Part shown: positions 1 to 10,400 of the stretch, piece after piece
How positions within the stretch are numbered: position 1 is the stretch's first letter
Layout: every line of letters begins with the position of its first letter
NCBI GenBank assembly: GCA_934047225.1
Contig: OW203983.1
Location: forward strand, 1,612,001-1,676,000
Direction: 5' to 3'
DNA length: 64,000 nt
Origin: Ypsolopha sequella
Taxonomy: Eukaryota; Arthropoda; Insecta; Lepidoptera; Ypsolophidae
The notes under the pieces: model-generated
What the model was told of the DNA's origin: nothing
Seen by the model: the letters and a program-made list of their open reading frames with translations, nothing else
Database searches by the model: none
Translations under genes and position numbers: made by a program

Positions 1-39
1 GCGTTTAAAAAAAGGACTGGCGAAATATTGTTTAATATT

Positions 40-234
40 TAAGGTTTAATAATGTATCTCTATGTTATCAGTGTGTTTAATGTTATCAAAACCACCCCTG
101 TTGTTTCCCACATTATTTTTGTAAACGATCTTTTAAGGAACTGTAGGTCTGTTTGTGTGTCTTGTATATTGTTATCTGTTATGTTTGTGACTGTGTGTTT
201 CCTGAATAAAAATAAATAAATAAATAAATAAATA
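40..234 (+). repeat. Probable retroelement 3' end with (TAAA)n tail
   Basis: An AT-rich, non-coding stretch that ends in a run of TAAA units at about 204-234 directly after an AATAAA-like signal. That is the usual look of the 3' end of a 5'-truncated non-LTR retrotransposon or SINE on the plus strand. No reading frame is preserved and the family is not recognised. Confidence 0.4.
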
Positions 235-523
235 ACTAGTGAAAACAGACGGAGACATTCGGGTGAATGCCAATACAAAATTCTGCCGAGATCATCATAC
301 GTACGCGTCTATGTATGTCTGCGTCTGTTTTCGCTCCGTCGTCGTCGTCGAGTCGGCCTTCTGGTAGTAGGTATCTATCGGGTAAAAGAGGCAGTGGGCG
401 GCAAATCGTAAGCACTTTATTTTCTACGCTATTAAGCTATATTTCTACTGACTCAATATGATGAGCCGTACTCCTCCACATGAGCCGTGCCTACAGCACA
501 TGAACCTTCTAATCCGAAATTCT

Positions 524-676
524 CACGCATTTTGATTGACATTACATCATCGCCGACTTCGCCATGGCCTTAGTACCATGAAACTTCGTAGCTGCCTACA
601 GCGCCAAAATGCCGTAAATCAAATAGGCACAAAAATGACTTGACAGCCACCTGACCTGTGGTAATAGTATGGAGGT
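524..676. repeat. Dispersed repeat R1, copy 1, next to the PLC exon
   Basis: About 150 bp closely similar in the same orientation to 38278-38436, from CGCATTTTGATTGAC to GTAATAGTATGGAGGT. The copy ends 31 bp before the splice acceptor of the PLC exon. On the minus strand both copies keep the same short open stretch ending YLIYGILAL, which looks incidental. No terminal inverted repeats or transposase were seen. Confidence 0.75.
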
Positions 677-707
677 TAGTGATAACGCCCGACGTGTTGT
701 GTTGTAG

Positions 708-958
708 ACGACAACGGCATCAACCCTGTGTGGAACGACATGTGCGAGTTCGAGGTGGGGTGCGTCGAGCTGGCGCTGCTGCGGTTCGTGGTGCAGGACG
801 AGGACATGTTCGGGGACCCGAACTTCATCGGGCAGGCGACGTACCCGCTGCGCTGCCTGCGCGCCGGCTACCGAAGCGTGCAGCTCACTAACGGCTACTC
901 GGAGCCGCTCGAGCTCAGCTCCTTGCTGGTGCATCTCACGCTCGATTACCATCACTAG
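708..958 (+). CDS. Phospholipase C (gamma-type), last coding exon (C2 domain end)
   Basis: Only the C-terminal 82 residues are in the window. The exon follows an acceptor (GTTGTAG, 701-707), starts in phase 1 (two bases, then GAC AAC GGC) and ends at TAG 956-958. The peptide reads NG.NPVWN..EFEV, then ALLRFVV.DEDMF.DPNFIGQAT.PL, then GYRSVQL.NGYSEPLELSSLLVHL. This is the second half of a PLC C2 domain, and the DMF-DPNF and NYSE-LELSSLL stretches fit PLC-gamma better than PLC-beta or PLC-delta. PLC-gamma cleaves PIP2 into IP3 and DAG downstream of receptor tyrosine kinases; the Drosophila orthologue is small wing. A polyA-type AATAAA lies at 1123-1128, 165 bp past the stop. Upstream exons are off the left edge. 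The gamma assignment is family-level inference. Confidence 0.88.
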
Positions 959-1852
959 TGCGCTACACGTACAGGGGGCCCATTTTGAGAACGGGGTGCA
1001 GGTTATTTTAATAACAGACTGCTCTGTGCGTCCCTCCCAAAGGGTCCAGTTTGTTAGACGACATGCGTTTGTCGGTGTTGTGGCCATATCGTAAAATTAG
1101 CCATAGCATTTTAACAAAAAGTAATAAATAGGTGCGATGACGAGCGAAGCGAGAAGGAGCGTGTTACGTTGCTGTTGATCCTGAATTCGGAAGCCAAGCG
1201 AAGCGGAGCGTATCGAGGCGAACCCTTTCGTTTTGACAGATTTCATTATAAGACCCATCAGATCATAAAATGACCAATTCTACGATATGGCCACGATATT
1301 GAAATGCGTTAATAAGAATTAATGTCCATAAAACAGAAGTAGGAACGTCATAAAAATAAATATTGGGCTATCAAACTGTGCCAAAGTTATTGACGTATGA
1401 AATGTTCAGTGTAACGGGACAAAGTCCGCCAGACCGCCTCTCCATTGACTGACCAACAACGCGTGACTTCCCGTGATACCGGATGGTTAGACTCACCTTC
1501 GGCATCACCCCCTTCCTCCCTAGTCACAAAATCACGTGACTGTACTTTTACGTAACTAGACTAAAGTCATACCTCAATACAAAATTCGTACACGTTTCCA
1601 TTATGATTAATTTACGAAGATGCGAATGATAACATGTTAGATTACGAATTTATTTTACATTTACGAATTTATGTTTTCTCATTTGTAATCCTGTCTAAAG
1701 ATCTGATTTAACTTTTGTAAATGTAGAACTCTACAGTTGTACAATTTTTATTTGTATTTACTCCCATACTGCAATAAGGCAATTGCAACACCAAAAGCAG
1801 TTTTATAAGTACATAGATTGTTTATCCGATATTATAATATTACTTTATAACA
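959..1852. other. 3' flank of the PLC gene, no further gene seen
   Basis: Contains the likely 3' UTR with AATAAA at 1123-1128 and a second at 1355-1360. A short stretch near 1140-1215 repeats GAGCGAAGCG / GAAGCGGAGCG motifs, also found near 35520. No coding signal. Confidence 0.5.
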
Positions 1853-2005
1853 CCGCGATTTTGCGCTGCGATTGTCCCAATGTAGTATAAAACCGCTAGA
1901 GACCCAATCAACAACAGAGATGAGAAATAAGTCCCGACCTTATTCCTTAAGCCACTCCCCCTTTATCCTGATTGGTCGACGCAACCGAGTTTCATGAACG
2001 AATGG
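1853..2005. repeat. Dispersed repeat R2, copy 1
   Basis: Similar in the same orientation to 15156-15333. Shared blocks include CCGCGATT.TGCGCTG, GAGACCCAATCAACAACAGA, GTCCCGACCTTATT, CCCCCTTTAT.CTGATTGG and TTCATGAACGAATG. Non-coding; family not recognised. Confidence 0.7.
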
Positions 2006-2805
2006 TATTCAAATTTTTCTTGAAATTTATTGGTTAAGAATATTATAAATAAAGACGATATATTTGATGAAAAAATATTGTGTGCAACTGCACATAATTA
2101 GACGTTTGGACAGTCGTGCAAAATTATTACGAAACTCACTTCGTTCGTGTCGTAAACAAGCACTCGTGTCCTAATGTATCAAATTATGTTACAGTTGCAC
2201 AAAATACTATTAATACACCTGCTCATAATAAACTAGGTTATGTGCCTGTATAGCGTGCGCAAAATTAGTTATTTTAAGCTAGTGCTTTATTTTTCAACAA
2301 CTAGCGCTATCTAGGGGATAACATTGACAACGCTTATGTAAGTTCTCTCTGTGAACTAGTTTTATGCATCGCTATGTTGGTATTTCTGGAAGTAACCGGA
2401 TAAACTTTAAAACTGTTAATTCTCATTTAAGATGAGTATTTTCAAACTTTTATATTATTAAATAATGTTAAATTGTAAAAGTCTTTTTATAAATTCATAA
2501 TGATTTTCGACGTCTTTTGAATTTATTAATGAAAAAAATACCTACGTTTGTTTTGTTTTGTAACATTAGCAACAGTGTCTGACTGACAGACAGTTCAAAC
2601 TTGGTACAAAAAGGTTTCTTGTGTATTTAGTGTCGGCTTGTAATTTTTTCATTGTTTCATGTCCTTTTTCGCAGTTGTAGTAAAAAACGTCGTCCCGACT
2701 GTTTTATGCTTCGACTACACTACGGCAAAAAAAAAAAAACAGTCGTGACTTAAAATATCGACCATCTCGCACTAGAATTAAAATATTTTCTATTATTGTA
2801 ATTAT
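2006..2805. other. AT-rich intergenic DNA, nothing recognised
   Basis: No open frame with coding character and no clear repeat boundaries. Confidence 0.4.
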
Positions 2806-3053
2806 ACAATGTGTAACAGAAAGTTGTAACCATACTTGAAGAGCTTATTCAGTCAATGGTATAGAACAACTTTTACTATGGAACAAACCGTGTACCTCGA
2901 AAAAATTGTTTTACTGTTTCATAGAAAAATGCAATGCTACTCGGTCGAAATGTATAGAAGAGCAGATTTTTTTTTGAGATTTCAGGTTTGGATCCATAGT
3001 AAAAGTTGTTCTATACCATTGACTGAATAACCTCTTCAAATATGGTGTTCACG
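2806..3053. mobile_element. Palindromic MITE family M1, copy 1
   Basis: The left arm (about 2806-2885) and right arm (about 2995-3053) are inverted copies: AAGAGCTTATTCAGTCAATGG pairs with CCATTGACTGAATAA, followed by a block around ATAGAACAACTTTTACTATGG. A second copy lies at 34612-34874. The outer ends here are worn. Non-autonomous and non-coding. Confidence 0.8.
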
Positions 3054-3381
3054 ACGGAACAAAGTTATAATTAAATAAAAGAAAAAAGGACTTTCTTCGA
3101 CACAGTGTTGCAGCTAAGAATCTCGCGAGGTTTTCCCTTTTCTGTTCCCATCATTTTGCTGCGCTACCATGTTATGTCAATATAATTTTCGACCAAAATA
3201 TTCGATAATTTTTTTTTTTCATTTTTCCCTTTGGTGTCGATAATATACCTTATGTAGATCACCTACCTTTCGGGTCAAAAACGGTCTAAAAGTCCGCCTG
3301 TATATTTTTAGTCCTGACTGTACCTGGCGAAAATGTTTATAAAAGTACACTGCATTTATTTATGTTTTATATTCGCGAATC

Positions 3382-3510
3382 GGCTCCCTTATTGTCTAAC
3401 TAAAATGTATCGTGATTGGCTAAAAATTATGTGTGATGTCTCATTGCTAGCCAATCACGATACATTTGAAACCAATAGGGATAGATGTTGAAGTTAGATA
3501 ATAAGGGGGC
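3382..3510. repeat. Short foldback element
   Basis: Two nested inverted pairs: GGCTCCCTTATTGTCTAACT (left) with AGTTAGATAATAAGGGGGC (right), and ATGTATCGTGATTGGCT with AGCCAATCACGATACAT. The loop is about 25 bp. MITE-like; no target duplication was identified. Confidence 0.7.
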
Positions 3511-3770
3511 AGCTGTTCAACTTCCATTTATACAAATGCGCCGCCGACGCCTCGAATGTTATTTGTTAGACAAAATTTAAGGTTTTATTGTCTTTTGTGA
3601 TTTGATATATTCCCATTATGTGATTTACACAAGTTCGCAACCATTTTGTGTTTTAGTTGTAATCATATCGTCATAGTGCTTAAAGACTATTCCTTCTGAA
3701 TCCTTTATTATGAAATTTATATAGCTTACCTACTGTTAGCTTTGATTACAATAATGATTGTAATTACAAG

Positions 3771-4044
3771 TATAAATGAAGGGTACAGGGAAATGTCACA
3801 TCGTAAGGAAGGGCTAAAATAAATGTGTAAATAATAAAAACTTTTTTTTTTCCTTTGTTAAAAGGCAAAGTAACACCTTAAAACAGAATTTAGAGAAAAT
3901 GAACACAATCTTATTTTACCAAGTGAAAAAAAAAACATTTACAAATTATCCCCACATTTATTTTAGCCTGAAAATAAAATATCTATTTATACATTATTTA
4001 TACGATGTGATATTCCTTGTTCTTTCCCTGTACCCTTCAAATAA
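3771..4044. repeat. Foldback element
   Basis: Inverted ends: ATGAAGGGTACAGGGAAA plus TCACATCG on the left, against CGATGTGA and TTTCCCTGTACCCTTCA on the right. The interior is AT-rich with T runs. Non-coding. Confidence 0.65.
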
Positions 4045-4149
4045 TACTTATGTTGAATTGAAATATACGTTTATACGTTTACTTTTTTTTTTTTTACAAA
4101 TGTTTTGTTCGTGGTAAGGAACGACGCCATAGTTTAATATAATCTAATA

Positions 4150-5275
4150 TATAAAATTACAAGTCCTGACTCACTCAACATCGCACACATTATATATGTG
4201 TTCTATGATCGCACAACACAAACGGCTAAATCCAGGAACGTGCAATTTTGACAGTAGGTTACTTTTAAGATGGAGACGCTCACTAAGGAAGGATTTTACG
4301 AAATTCAACCCTTAGGGAGGTTAAATTGGGGATGAAAATTTGTATTGGAAAATAATTTTGTAGTTAAAATTGGTACTGACCCTTTTAGTTAAAAATTAAG
4401 AATAACATGTTTCAGCGTTATTGGAAAATCATCCGCTAAGCAGATAAAATATGGGATGAAAGTTTCGTTAGTTATGTAGTTAAAACTATAAAAATTGGTA
4501 TAAGTAAGGCCTTACGGTTAGAAATTAAAAATGAAAAACTACTCCCTAGAGGGTAAAATATGGTGGTGAAAGTTTTTAGGGTAAATTTTCAACCGCGAAA
4601 ACTGGTTTAAGTAAAAATTAAGAATGACGTGTTTAGTGTTTTTGGAAAATCACCCCCTAAGGGGGCAAATAGTTAAAACCATAACAATTGGAATTGGGTC
4701 TTTTAGTTACAAGTTAAGAATGACGTGTTTCAGGGTTTTTGAAAAATCATGCCCTAGAGTATAAAAGTTTGTATGGTAAATTGTTAACCAAGGCAACCTT
4801 GACAATTGGTAGTGAGCCTTTTGATTAAAAATTAAGAACAATGTGTGTCAGCATTTTTGTAAAAATCATCTCCAAATAGAGTAAAATGAAGAATGAAAGT
4901 TTGTATGGGAAATTCATTCGTTTTGTAGAAAACCATGAAAATTGGTATTGAGCCTTATAGTTAAAATATAGAATAACGTGTTTTAGTGTTTTTGGAAAAT
5001 CATTCCTTAAGGGGGAAAATAGGTAATGTACGTTTGTATGGTAATTTCGTTAGTTTTGTAGTTAAAACCATGAAAATTGGTGTCAAGCCTTTTAATTATA
5101 AATGTAGAACTATACGATGAAGCGTTTTTGAAAATTCAACTACTAACGGGGTTAAATAGGGGATGAAAGTTTGTATAAGAATCGTTAGTTTTGTAGTTAA
5201 AAGTCGTGTAAAGTTTTTTTTTATTAGTAATAAAGAATTACATGTTTCTGCGTTTTTGGAAAATATACATATCGA
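4150..5275. repeat. Degenerate tandem repeat family T1, block 1 (about 8 units)
   Basis: Roughly 125-130 bp units recur with drift. Each carries a GGGGATGAAAGTTTGTATGG-like block, TTTTGTAGTTAAAACCATAA, GCCTTTTAGTTA.AAATTAAG and TGTTTCAGCGTTTTTGGAAA followed by ATCATCCCCTAAGGGG. The same unit appears at 61117-61420 and 63160-63720. It reads as the internal tandem part of an abundant dispersed element. No coding capacity. Confidence 0.75.
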
Positions 5276-6167
5276 AACAAAACACTGAGGATCTAATGAA
5301 AAATAAAAAAGTAACTTCGTTCGGAAACGCGGCTCGATTTAAGGCCTTGCCAAAGACGATTTGACTCGAAATCAAATGAGAGATCAATAAATAATTTCGG
5401 CTCGACCTTTACAAAAGGGAAAAAATTGTTCCCTGCTAGGTAGAATTATGAAATTTTCACCATGAACAGGATGTCTTAAGACAATAACTTTCAGATGTGG
5501 AGGAAAGTCAGATTCGATTCGGAGGCGCTGGGGGTGGGGGGAAAAGGGGGTTGAAAGAGGCTTCTCGATCATTATATTTTTGCTGATCATTAGATGCTCC
5601 TAGAGCATGTGTGATGTCGTTTTCGCATAAAACGAACACTAGAAATACATTTTTGCTATATAAGTAATCGGTATTTGTTCATACAAAGAAACAGTTTTTA
5701 ACGAAAAGTGAAAAAAAGGAAAGAAAATGCGTAGGTGTTTTTAATTAAAATCGTCATACCTTTCTAAAATAATAATTACCTAATTGAAACTAAAAAAATA
5801 CATAATTATCTAAATCATATTTAATCTAGTTTACAAAAATATATACTTCTTTGACACTTGTTACACAACTACTACCTACTTGCAAGAAATAAATCAAGTA
5901 GTATGCGTCGTGTTAAACCATCACAACTCTGCAGTTTCTGCTTTGCTAATTTCTTGTGCGTTCGGCGGCGCAGTGACGGCGACCTTAATAAATGAGTATG
6001 TAAGTAAATAAATTTGGAATGTTTTATTACAATAGTTTTATAAGTTTCAAATTCTAAATCTAGCTAAGTAGGTAGGTATATTTTTTTCATAGCTGGTTAA
6101 TTCCCAGGTTCTAGTTGATGTTTCGCAACAAGTACCTATAGAATTTTAGGAGATAAAGCGAAAGCTT
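5276..6167. other. Repeat edge and unassigned intergenic DNA
   Basis: 5300-5400 holds a worn copy of the AAACGCGGCTCG..GCCTTGCCAAAGAC motif that forms the tandem block at 62640-63015. The remainder shows no gene. Confidence 0.4.
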
Positions 6168-6560
6168 GTGTTCATTTTTATTCTATCTTTAGAGCTGCTC
6201 TTGTTACGGTACATCAGGGCACGACGCGAAGGCAACTTCCAGTTATATGTGCAGTCGTTTACACTAATGATGCCTTGGATCTTTGCCCTAGATAGATCAT
6301 ACACACTACTGAAGATGGCTCTCTGTACATATACCTACGTGATACGACAACTCTTGCTGAACAACATCCAAATATCCTAATTGAATTCCAGTCCGGAAAG
6401 TTTGTGGCCCACAAAACCAGCAACAAGTTTTCTGCTATTGCTTTAGATCAGTGAAAGGCTCTGGAGGTGCGATTGGACTAAAAATAATCTAGCGGTCCTA
6501 AGATGATGGATGATCGCTGGATCAGAGATTGCAAGAATTAATAGGCGATGCGAATTTTAT
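6168..6560 (+). pseudogene. Fragment of an uncharacterised conserved metazoan protein family
   Basis: Three adjacent pieces in different frames look like parts of one protein: R.RREGNFQLYV.S..LMMPWIFALDR (about 6195-6295), then AEQHPNILIEFQSGKF and HKTSNKFSAIALDQ ending in TGA (about 6357-6453), then VKGSGGAIGL and WMIAGSEIARI (about 6450-6540). From memory, this order of motifs (REGNF.LY, PWMFALD, HKT.NKFS.IA.DQ, GGA.GL, RWM.AGPEIAR) is common to large families of unnamed metazoan proteins that spread like repeat-borne genes; the function is unknown. Stops and frameshifts make this copy dead. The family match needs a profile search. Confidence 0.55.
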
Positions 6561-6726
6561 TTTTGTCGCATATTTCGCATACAAAATGCATAAGTAATTG
6601 AATTCTTTTAATGAGAAGCTTAATTTTTTTTCAAACTTAATGGTTGTTCAATTTCTCAATTTTCTCCAGTGTGTACGTTTGATTTGCGCATGTCGTTAAG
6701 ATTTACAAAGCAGCTAAAAATAAACG

Positions 6727-7490
6727 TATTTATTGACCTTTGAAGATTATTGTTTTCGTCAGAAATGAGCGGATTTTTTCGATGGGTGCAGTAATTTCCT
6801 TCATGTGATGTATTCTGAGTTTCAAATACGTGTCGAACACGGAGTTATCCAACGAATGGTCATGTAGGTCGTCAAGTACGTCTGTCTGTACAAATAATCG
6901 TGAAATTTGGTTTATCATACCTAGATGTGAATTGCTGTGGTTTTCCTACACTTTTTTTTTTGTAACTACAGCCTCAAACTCTGTCAGGATTTTCTCTGCG
7001 GTTTGGCAGATTTTTTGAATGCTTAGTCAGCCCTCCTCTGTCTTTTACACTTATTAGAGGCATGCTGTTAGCAGGTCCTTCCAGGGCTTGGAGACATTTT
7101 TTTCAATGCAAGATTTTTTTTCAATTTACGCACTACAAAGCCAGCTATGTACGTATGTATGTATGTATGTACCACGTCTTGCGAGTACTCGGAAAGTGAT
7201 GAAGGACAGAGGAGTAGTCGTGATCCGATTCGTCAAGTGATACAGGTGATTCAATGAGGCGAGTGTTTCCGGTACTCTCATTTATGCGTTTTTAAAAATT
7301 TGAAGCATTGTGGACCGGTATTTGATCCAGAGGGACGCAGTTACCATTCGCTCCGTTTTTCAGTTCTGCAAGTAATAAGAGCTTTTTATAGGCAGCCCCA
7401 AACATGCGCGCAGATGGATTGTTGTTGAACCCACATCGGGATCTTATTGCACCAAAGAACAGTTCTAGATGGTCCTGGTTCATTTTGTAT
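6727..7490 (-). pseudogene. P-element / THAP9-like transposase remnant
   Basis: On the minus strand, 7483-7292 encodes QDHLELFFGAIRSR, then GFNNNPSARMF and YKKLL. This is the highly conserved C-terminal block of P-element and THAP9 transposases (QDHLE.FF..IRSRGG.NNNP). Further along the same strand (6918-6730) a frame with DHSLD..VFDTYLKLRI resembles the short C-terminal segment of the same proteins. Stops separate the pieces, and the N-terminal THAP and RNase-H-like parts are not here. A cut-and-paste DNA transposon fossil. Confidence 0.75.
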
Positions 7491-8233
7491 GTACATATGT
7501 ACTCAAGTCTTTATTTGTTTCAACATGAGCTTTGTGAATTTGCAGTAATGAAGCTATGCAGGTTAAGGAGCCACGAAATCCAGTTGACCTGTTGGAATGC
7601 AACGCTAAGCAATTGTCGTCTACGAATTTTAATGTATTTATGTATGTGAAGATAAAATGTTATAGATATCGAAAAGGGATCTATTTTGCCTTGACAAGTG
7701 TCTGATTCTAAAGGATCTTGTGAGTTTGATTTAGAAATTATTTTATTTGAAGATTTCTGTGGAATTATTTAGGAAAACTCGCAATATGTTCAAGAAATGT
7801 AATGATGAAAAAATAAATTTTACAATTTCAACAAAAAAAAGTTTTTAATTTGTGCACAAAGGAATAGTAAGTACCACCTGTTCAAGAAGCTGACACAAAA
7901 GTTATGCCACCAAAAATGTGCGTTTGGAGTTATTCTGAGGTTTGGAGTACCTAAAGGAAGTCTGCCTTCGCGGCAACGAGCTACGTTCCTATTGGTTGCT
8001 TGCAAAAATACCACTTCCTTTCCTCCAAAAATATTACAAAAACAAAAACAATAAGTTGGCCAATTAACTTAAACCTAACCCTACCTGTGGAATGGATACA
8101 ATTATCATTTTATTTACAAGCTCCATCTACGTTTACAAGGCTTTGTACATAGAAATTAGCAATGTTATGAAAATAATTGAAACTCACTGACTCGAATATA
8201 AACATAGCGGTCGTATAAACCGGAAACATTGTA
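7491..8233. other. Intergenic DNA, nothing recognised
   Basis: Short open frames only, none with a family signature. Confidence 0.4.
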
Positions 8234-9043
8234 GCCGATTCTGAAGGCTTTAATTTTAGTTTTAGTGCTGTCAAACATAAAATTATTCCAAAGTAATTTA
8301 GATTCTTTTCCTAACTTTTAAGGACTATTTTGTAATGAATGTTAAAATGTTATGGTTCTGCACTCCAGTTAAACGCACAAGACATACGCCTCTTTTTTAC
8401 GCTAGTTCAAACCGAACCAAGTACGCCGAAAATTCTGTAACAAAACAGGTACTCGCAATCTTCAATAGAAGGTTTGACGAACTTGATCCATTTGTCGTCT
8501 CAAAACAAACATTTAAAAAGCAGGTACAATCTGTACTGCTACAGGCTTAAATAAGTTTTCACCCTTCTTGCTCCTCGCGTATACATACACTGCATTAACT
8601 CTCTCACTCTTTGACACCAACTCACAGCAATGAAAAATTACTACACCTACACTACATCCCTCTTACACACGTTTATACACCCTCACACTCACCCTGACAC
8701 ACATGTTAACTCTCAACTGAATTTTTAACTTAAATCTAACTATGTTTAATATTTGTCCTTTTCTATACTAATTATTATGTTTTTATTTTTTTTTAGTAAT
8801 CAAAAGTTTCTGTATACGCCTTCGATTTCTTGTTTGCATGCTTTTTACAATTTAAGTTAGTATAAGAAGAATCCTTTATTGGCCTCTGTTCGGGTAATCT
8901 TTTCTATTATTTTTTTTTTGTAATGTGCTGTGGATTTCTGTGTGAATAATAAAATAAAATAAAATAAAAATAAAATGAAAATAAAATGAATGAAATTTAG
9001 TTTTGACAGGACTAAAACTAAAATTAAAGCCTTCAGAATCGGC
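8234..9043. mobile_element. 810-bp element bounded by 42-bp inverted repeats
   Basis: 8234-8275 and 9002-9043 are inverted copies with a single mismatch (outer end GCCGATTCTGAAGGC, inner end GTTTTAGT.CTGTCAAA). The interior is largely the 3' end of a non-LTR retrotransposon (8335-8985). Either a MITE was split by a retrotransposon insertion or a MITE picked up that sequence. No target duplication could be fixed. Confidence 0.7.
8335..8985 (+). pseudogene. Non-LTR retrotransposon 3' fragment (C-terminus, 3' UTR, tail)
   Basis: 8335-8550 encodes the last ~70 residues of a LINE polyprotein type: PVKRTRHTPLF, RTKYAENS, FNRRFDELDPF and FKKQVQ before a TAA stop. The order R..YA.NS, N...DPF, FK is typical of jockey/CR1-like C-termini. 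A T-rich 3' UTR follows and ends in a run of TAAAA units at about 8948-8985. Severely 5'-truncated, as expected for target-primed insertion. Confidence 0.65.
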
Positions 9044-9045
9044 TT

Positions 9046-9254
9046 AAATATCTTTGGAACGGCTCGCATACTCGCTGCAGGTAGACACTTTTTGACAGTT
9101 TCGACAGGTCTTTTAGACACCTATCAACATGGGTCTAACTCCAGCCGTTTGGGAGATACAGGCCGTCAAAGTTTTGACATGAAAAAAAAAACTTTTTTTG
9201 GCACCCGTGGTCCAACCCCTAGGGATGTATCTCTTTCCGTTCCAAAGATATTTT
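9046..9254. repeat. Foldback element related to 32051-33017
   Basis: Outer inverted ends AAATATCTTTGGAACGG / CCGTTCCAAAGATATTT. The inside shares ATCAACATGGGTCTAACTC, CAGCCGTTTGGGAGATACAG, GTTTTGACAT and CCCTAGGGATGTA with the arms of the large foldback at 32051-33017, so they belong to one family. Confidence 0.75.
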
Positions 9255-9267
9255 GCTGGGATATAGA

Positions 9268-10100
9268 TAGATAGTGGATATACAGATTATTACAGATAGA
9301 TATATACCTCACAAGGAAAAAATGGAACCCTAATAGGATCACTTGTGTGGCTGTCTGTCTGTCCGTCTGTTACATACAGCCGATTTGCTCTGGCACACAT
9401 ACTTTCAAGAATGTTCATGTCCACTATATTAAATTTCAAAATCGATGCCATTTTCGTAATTAACGTCCCAAAAAACCATAAAAATGACAACCATATTGAT
9501 ATTTACACAATTGAACATTTCAACCCCATCGTACCCCAACACGGGATGATGGTATTTCACGTCCACTACGTTGGATTTAGAAATTGCTGTTGTTTTCGTA
9601 ACCAGCGACCCGATAAACCATACAAACGATACCCATGTTGGTTTCCAGACTTTTTTACCCTATTTCCCCCCATTTAGGGGTTGAATTCTGGAAAAGCCTT
9701 TTTCACGTCCACCATGTTGGATTTTAAAATCGTTGTTGTTTTCGTAATCAGCGACCCGATAAACCATACAAACATTTTCAGACTTTGTCACCCCATTTCC
9801 CCCTCTTAGGGGTTGAGTTCGAAAAAATCCTGAAACAGATGTTTACTAATTTATTAATAGGAGTACTCTTGTGAAGTTTCGAATAAAATAGTGTAACTAA
9901 TCTTGTTTCCCGATACAAACTTTGGACCCCCGTTTCACCCTCTTAGGGGATGAATTTTGAAAAATCCTTTCTTAGTGAATGCCTACACTATTTATGAGGT
10001 ATCTATATGCAAAATTTCAAGCCTCGAGGACCAGCGTTTTAGGCGGTGCCTTGATATATCAGTCAGTCAATCAGGACTTTGAATTTTATATATACAGATG
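9268..10100. repeat. Dispersed repeat with internal degenerate tandem units
   Basis: Contains GTCTGTCTGTCCGTCTG (9353-9370) and three worn units around GTTTTCGTAA.CAGCGACCCG, ATAAACCATACAAAC and CCCCATTTCCCCC. It closes with CAGTCAGTCAATCAGGACTT and a TATATATA run near 10060-10098, a layout similar to other moth repeats in this window (4150, 60595). No intact ORF. Confidence 0.55.
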
Positions 10101-10400
10101 GTGTTCACATAAAAAACACGCGCTAAATGCATGTTGCCTTTTATTTTTTGGCGGCCGTATAATATTAAATAAATGTGTGTACTAATGTGTGACTGTTTTT
10201 AGTCTGTGAATTTCCCCATTTCTTGGGAATTCACTTTTACTCTGTTAACTTTTAATACTTTTACGACACAAAAGGGACGCTGTCCCTTGCTCTATATATT
10301 TACTCTCTCTACGTTCACCGGCATGGGTGGGTTGTGTCATTGTGTGTATGTATCAAGAACCTAATACCTACATCCATGGTATGTATATAGTTGTCAGCGG

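Noticed and set aside
596..1087. 163-codon minus-strand ORF
   Set aside because: Antisense shadow of the PLC exon extended through the R1 repeat; no motif.
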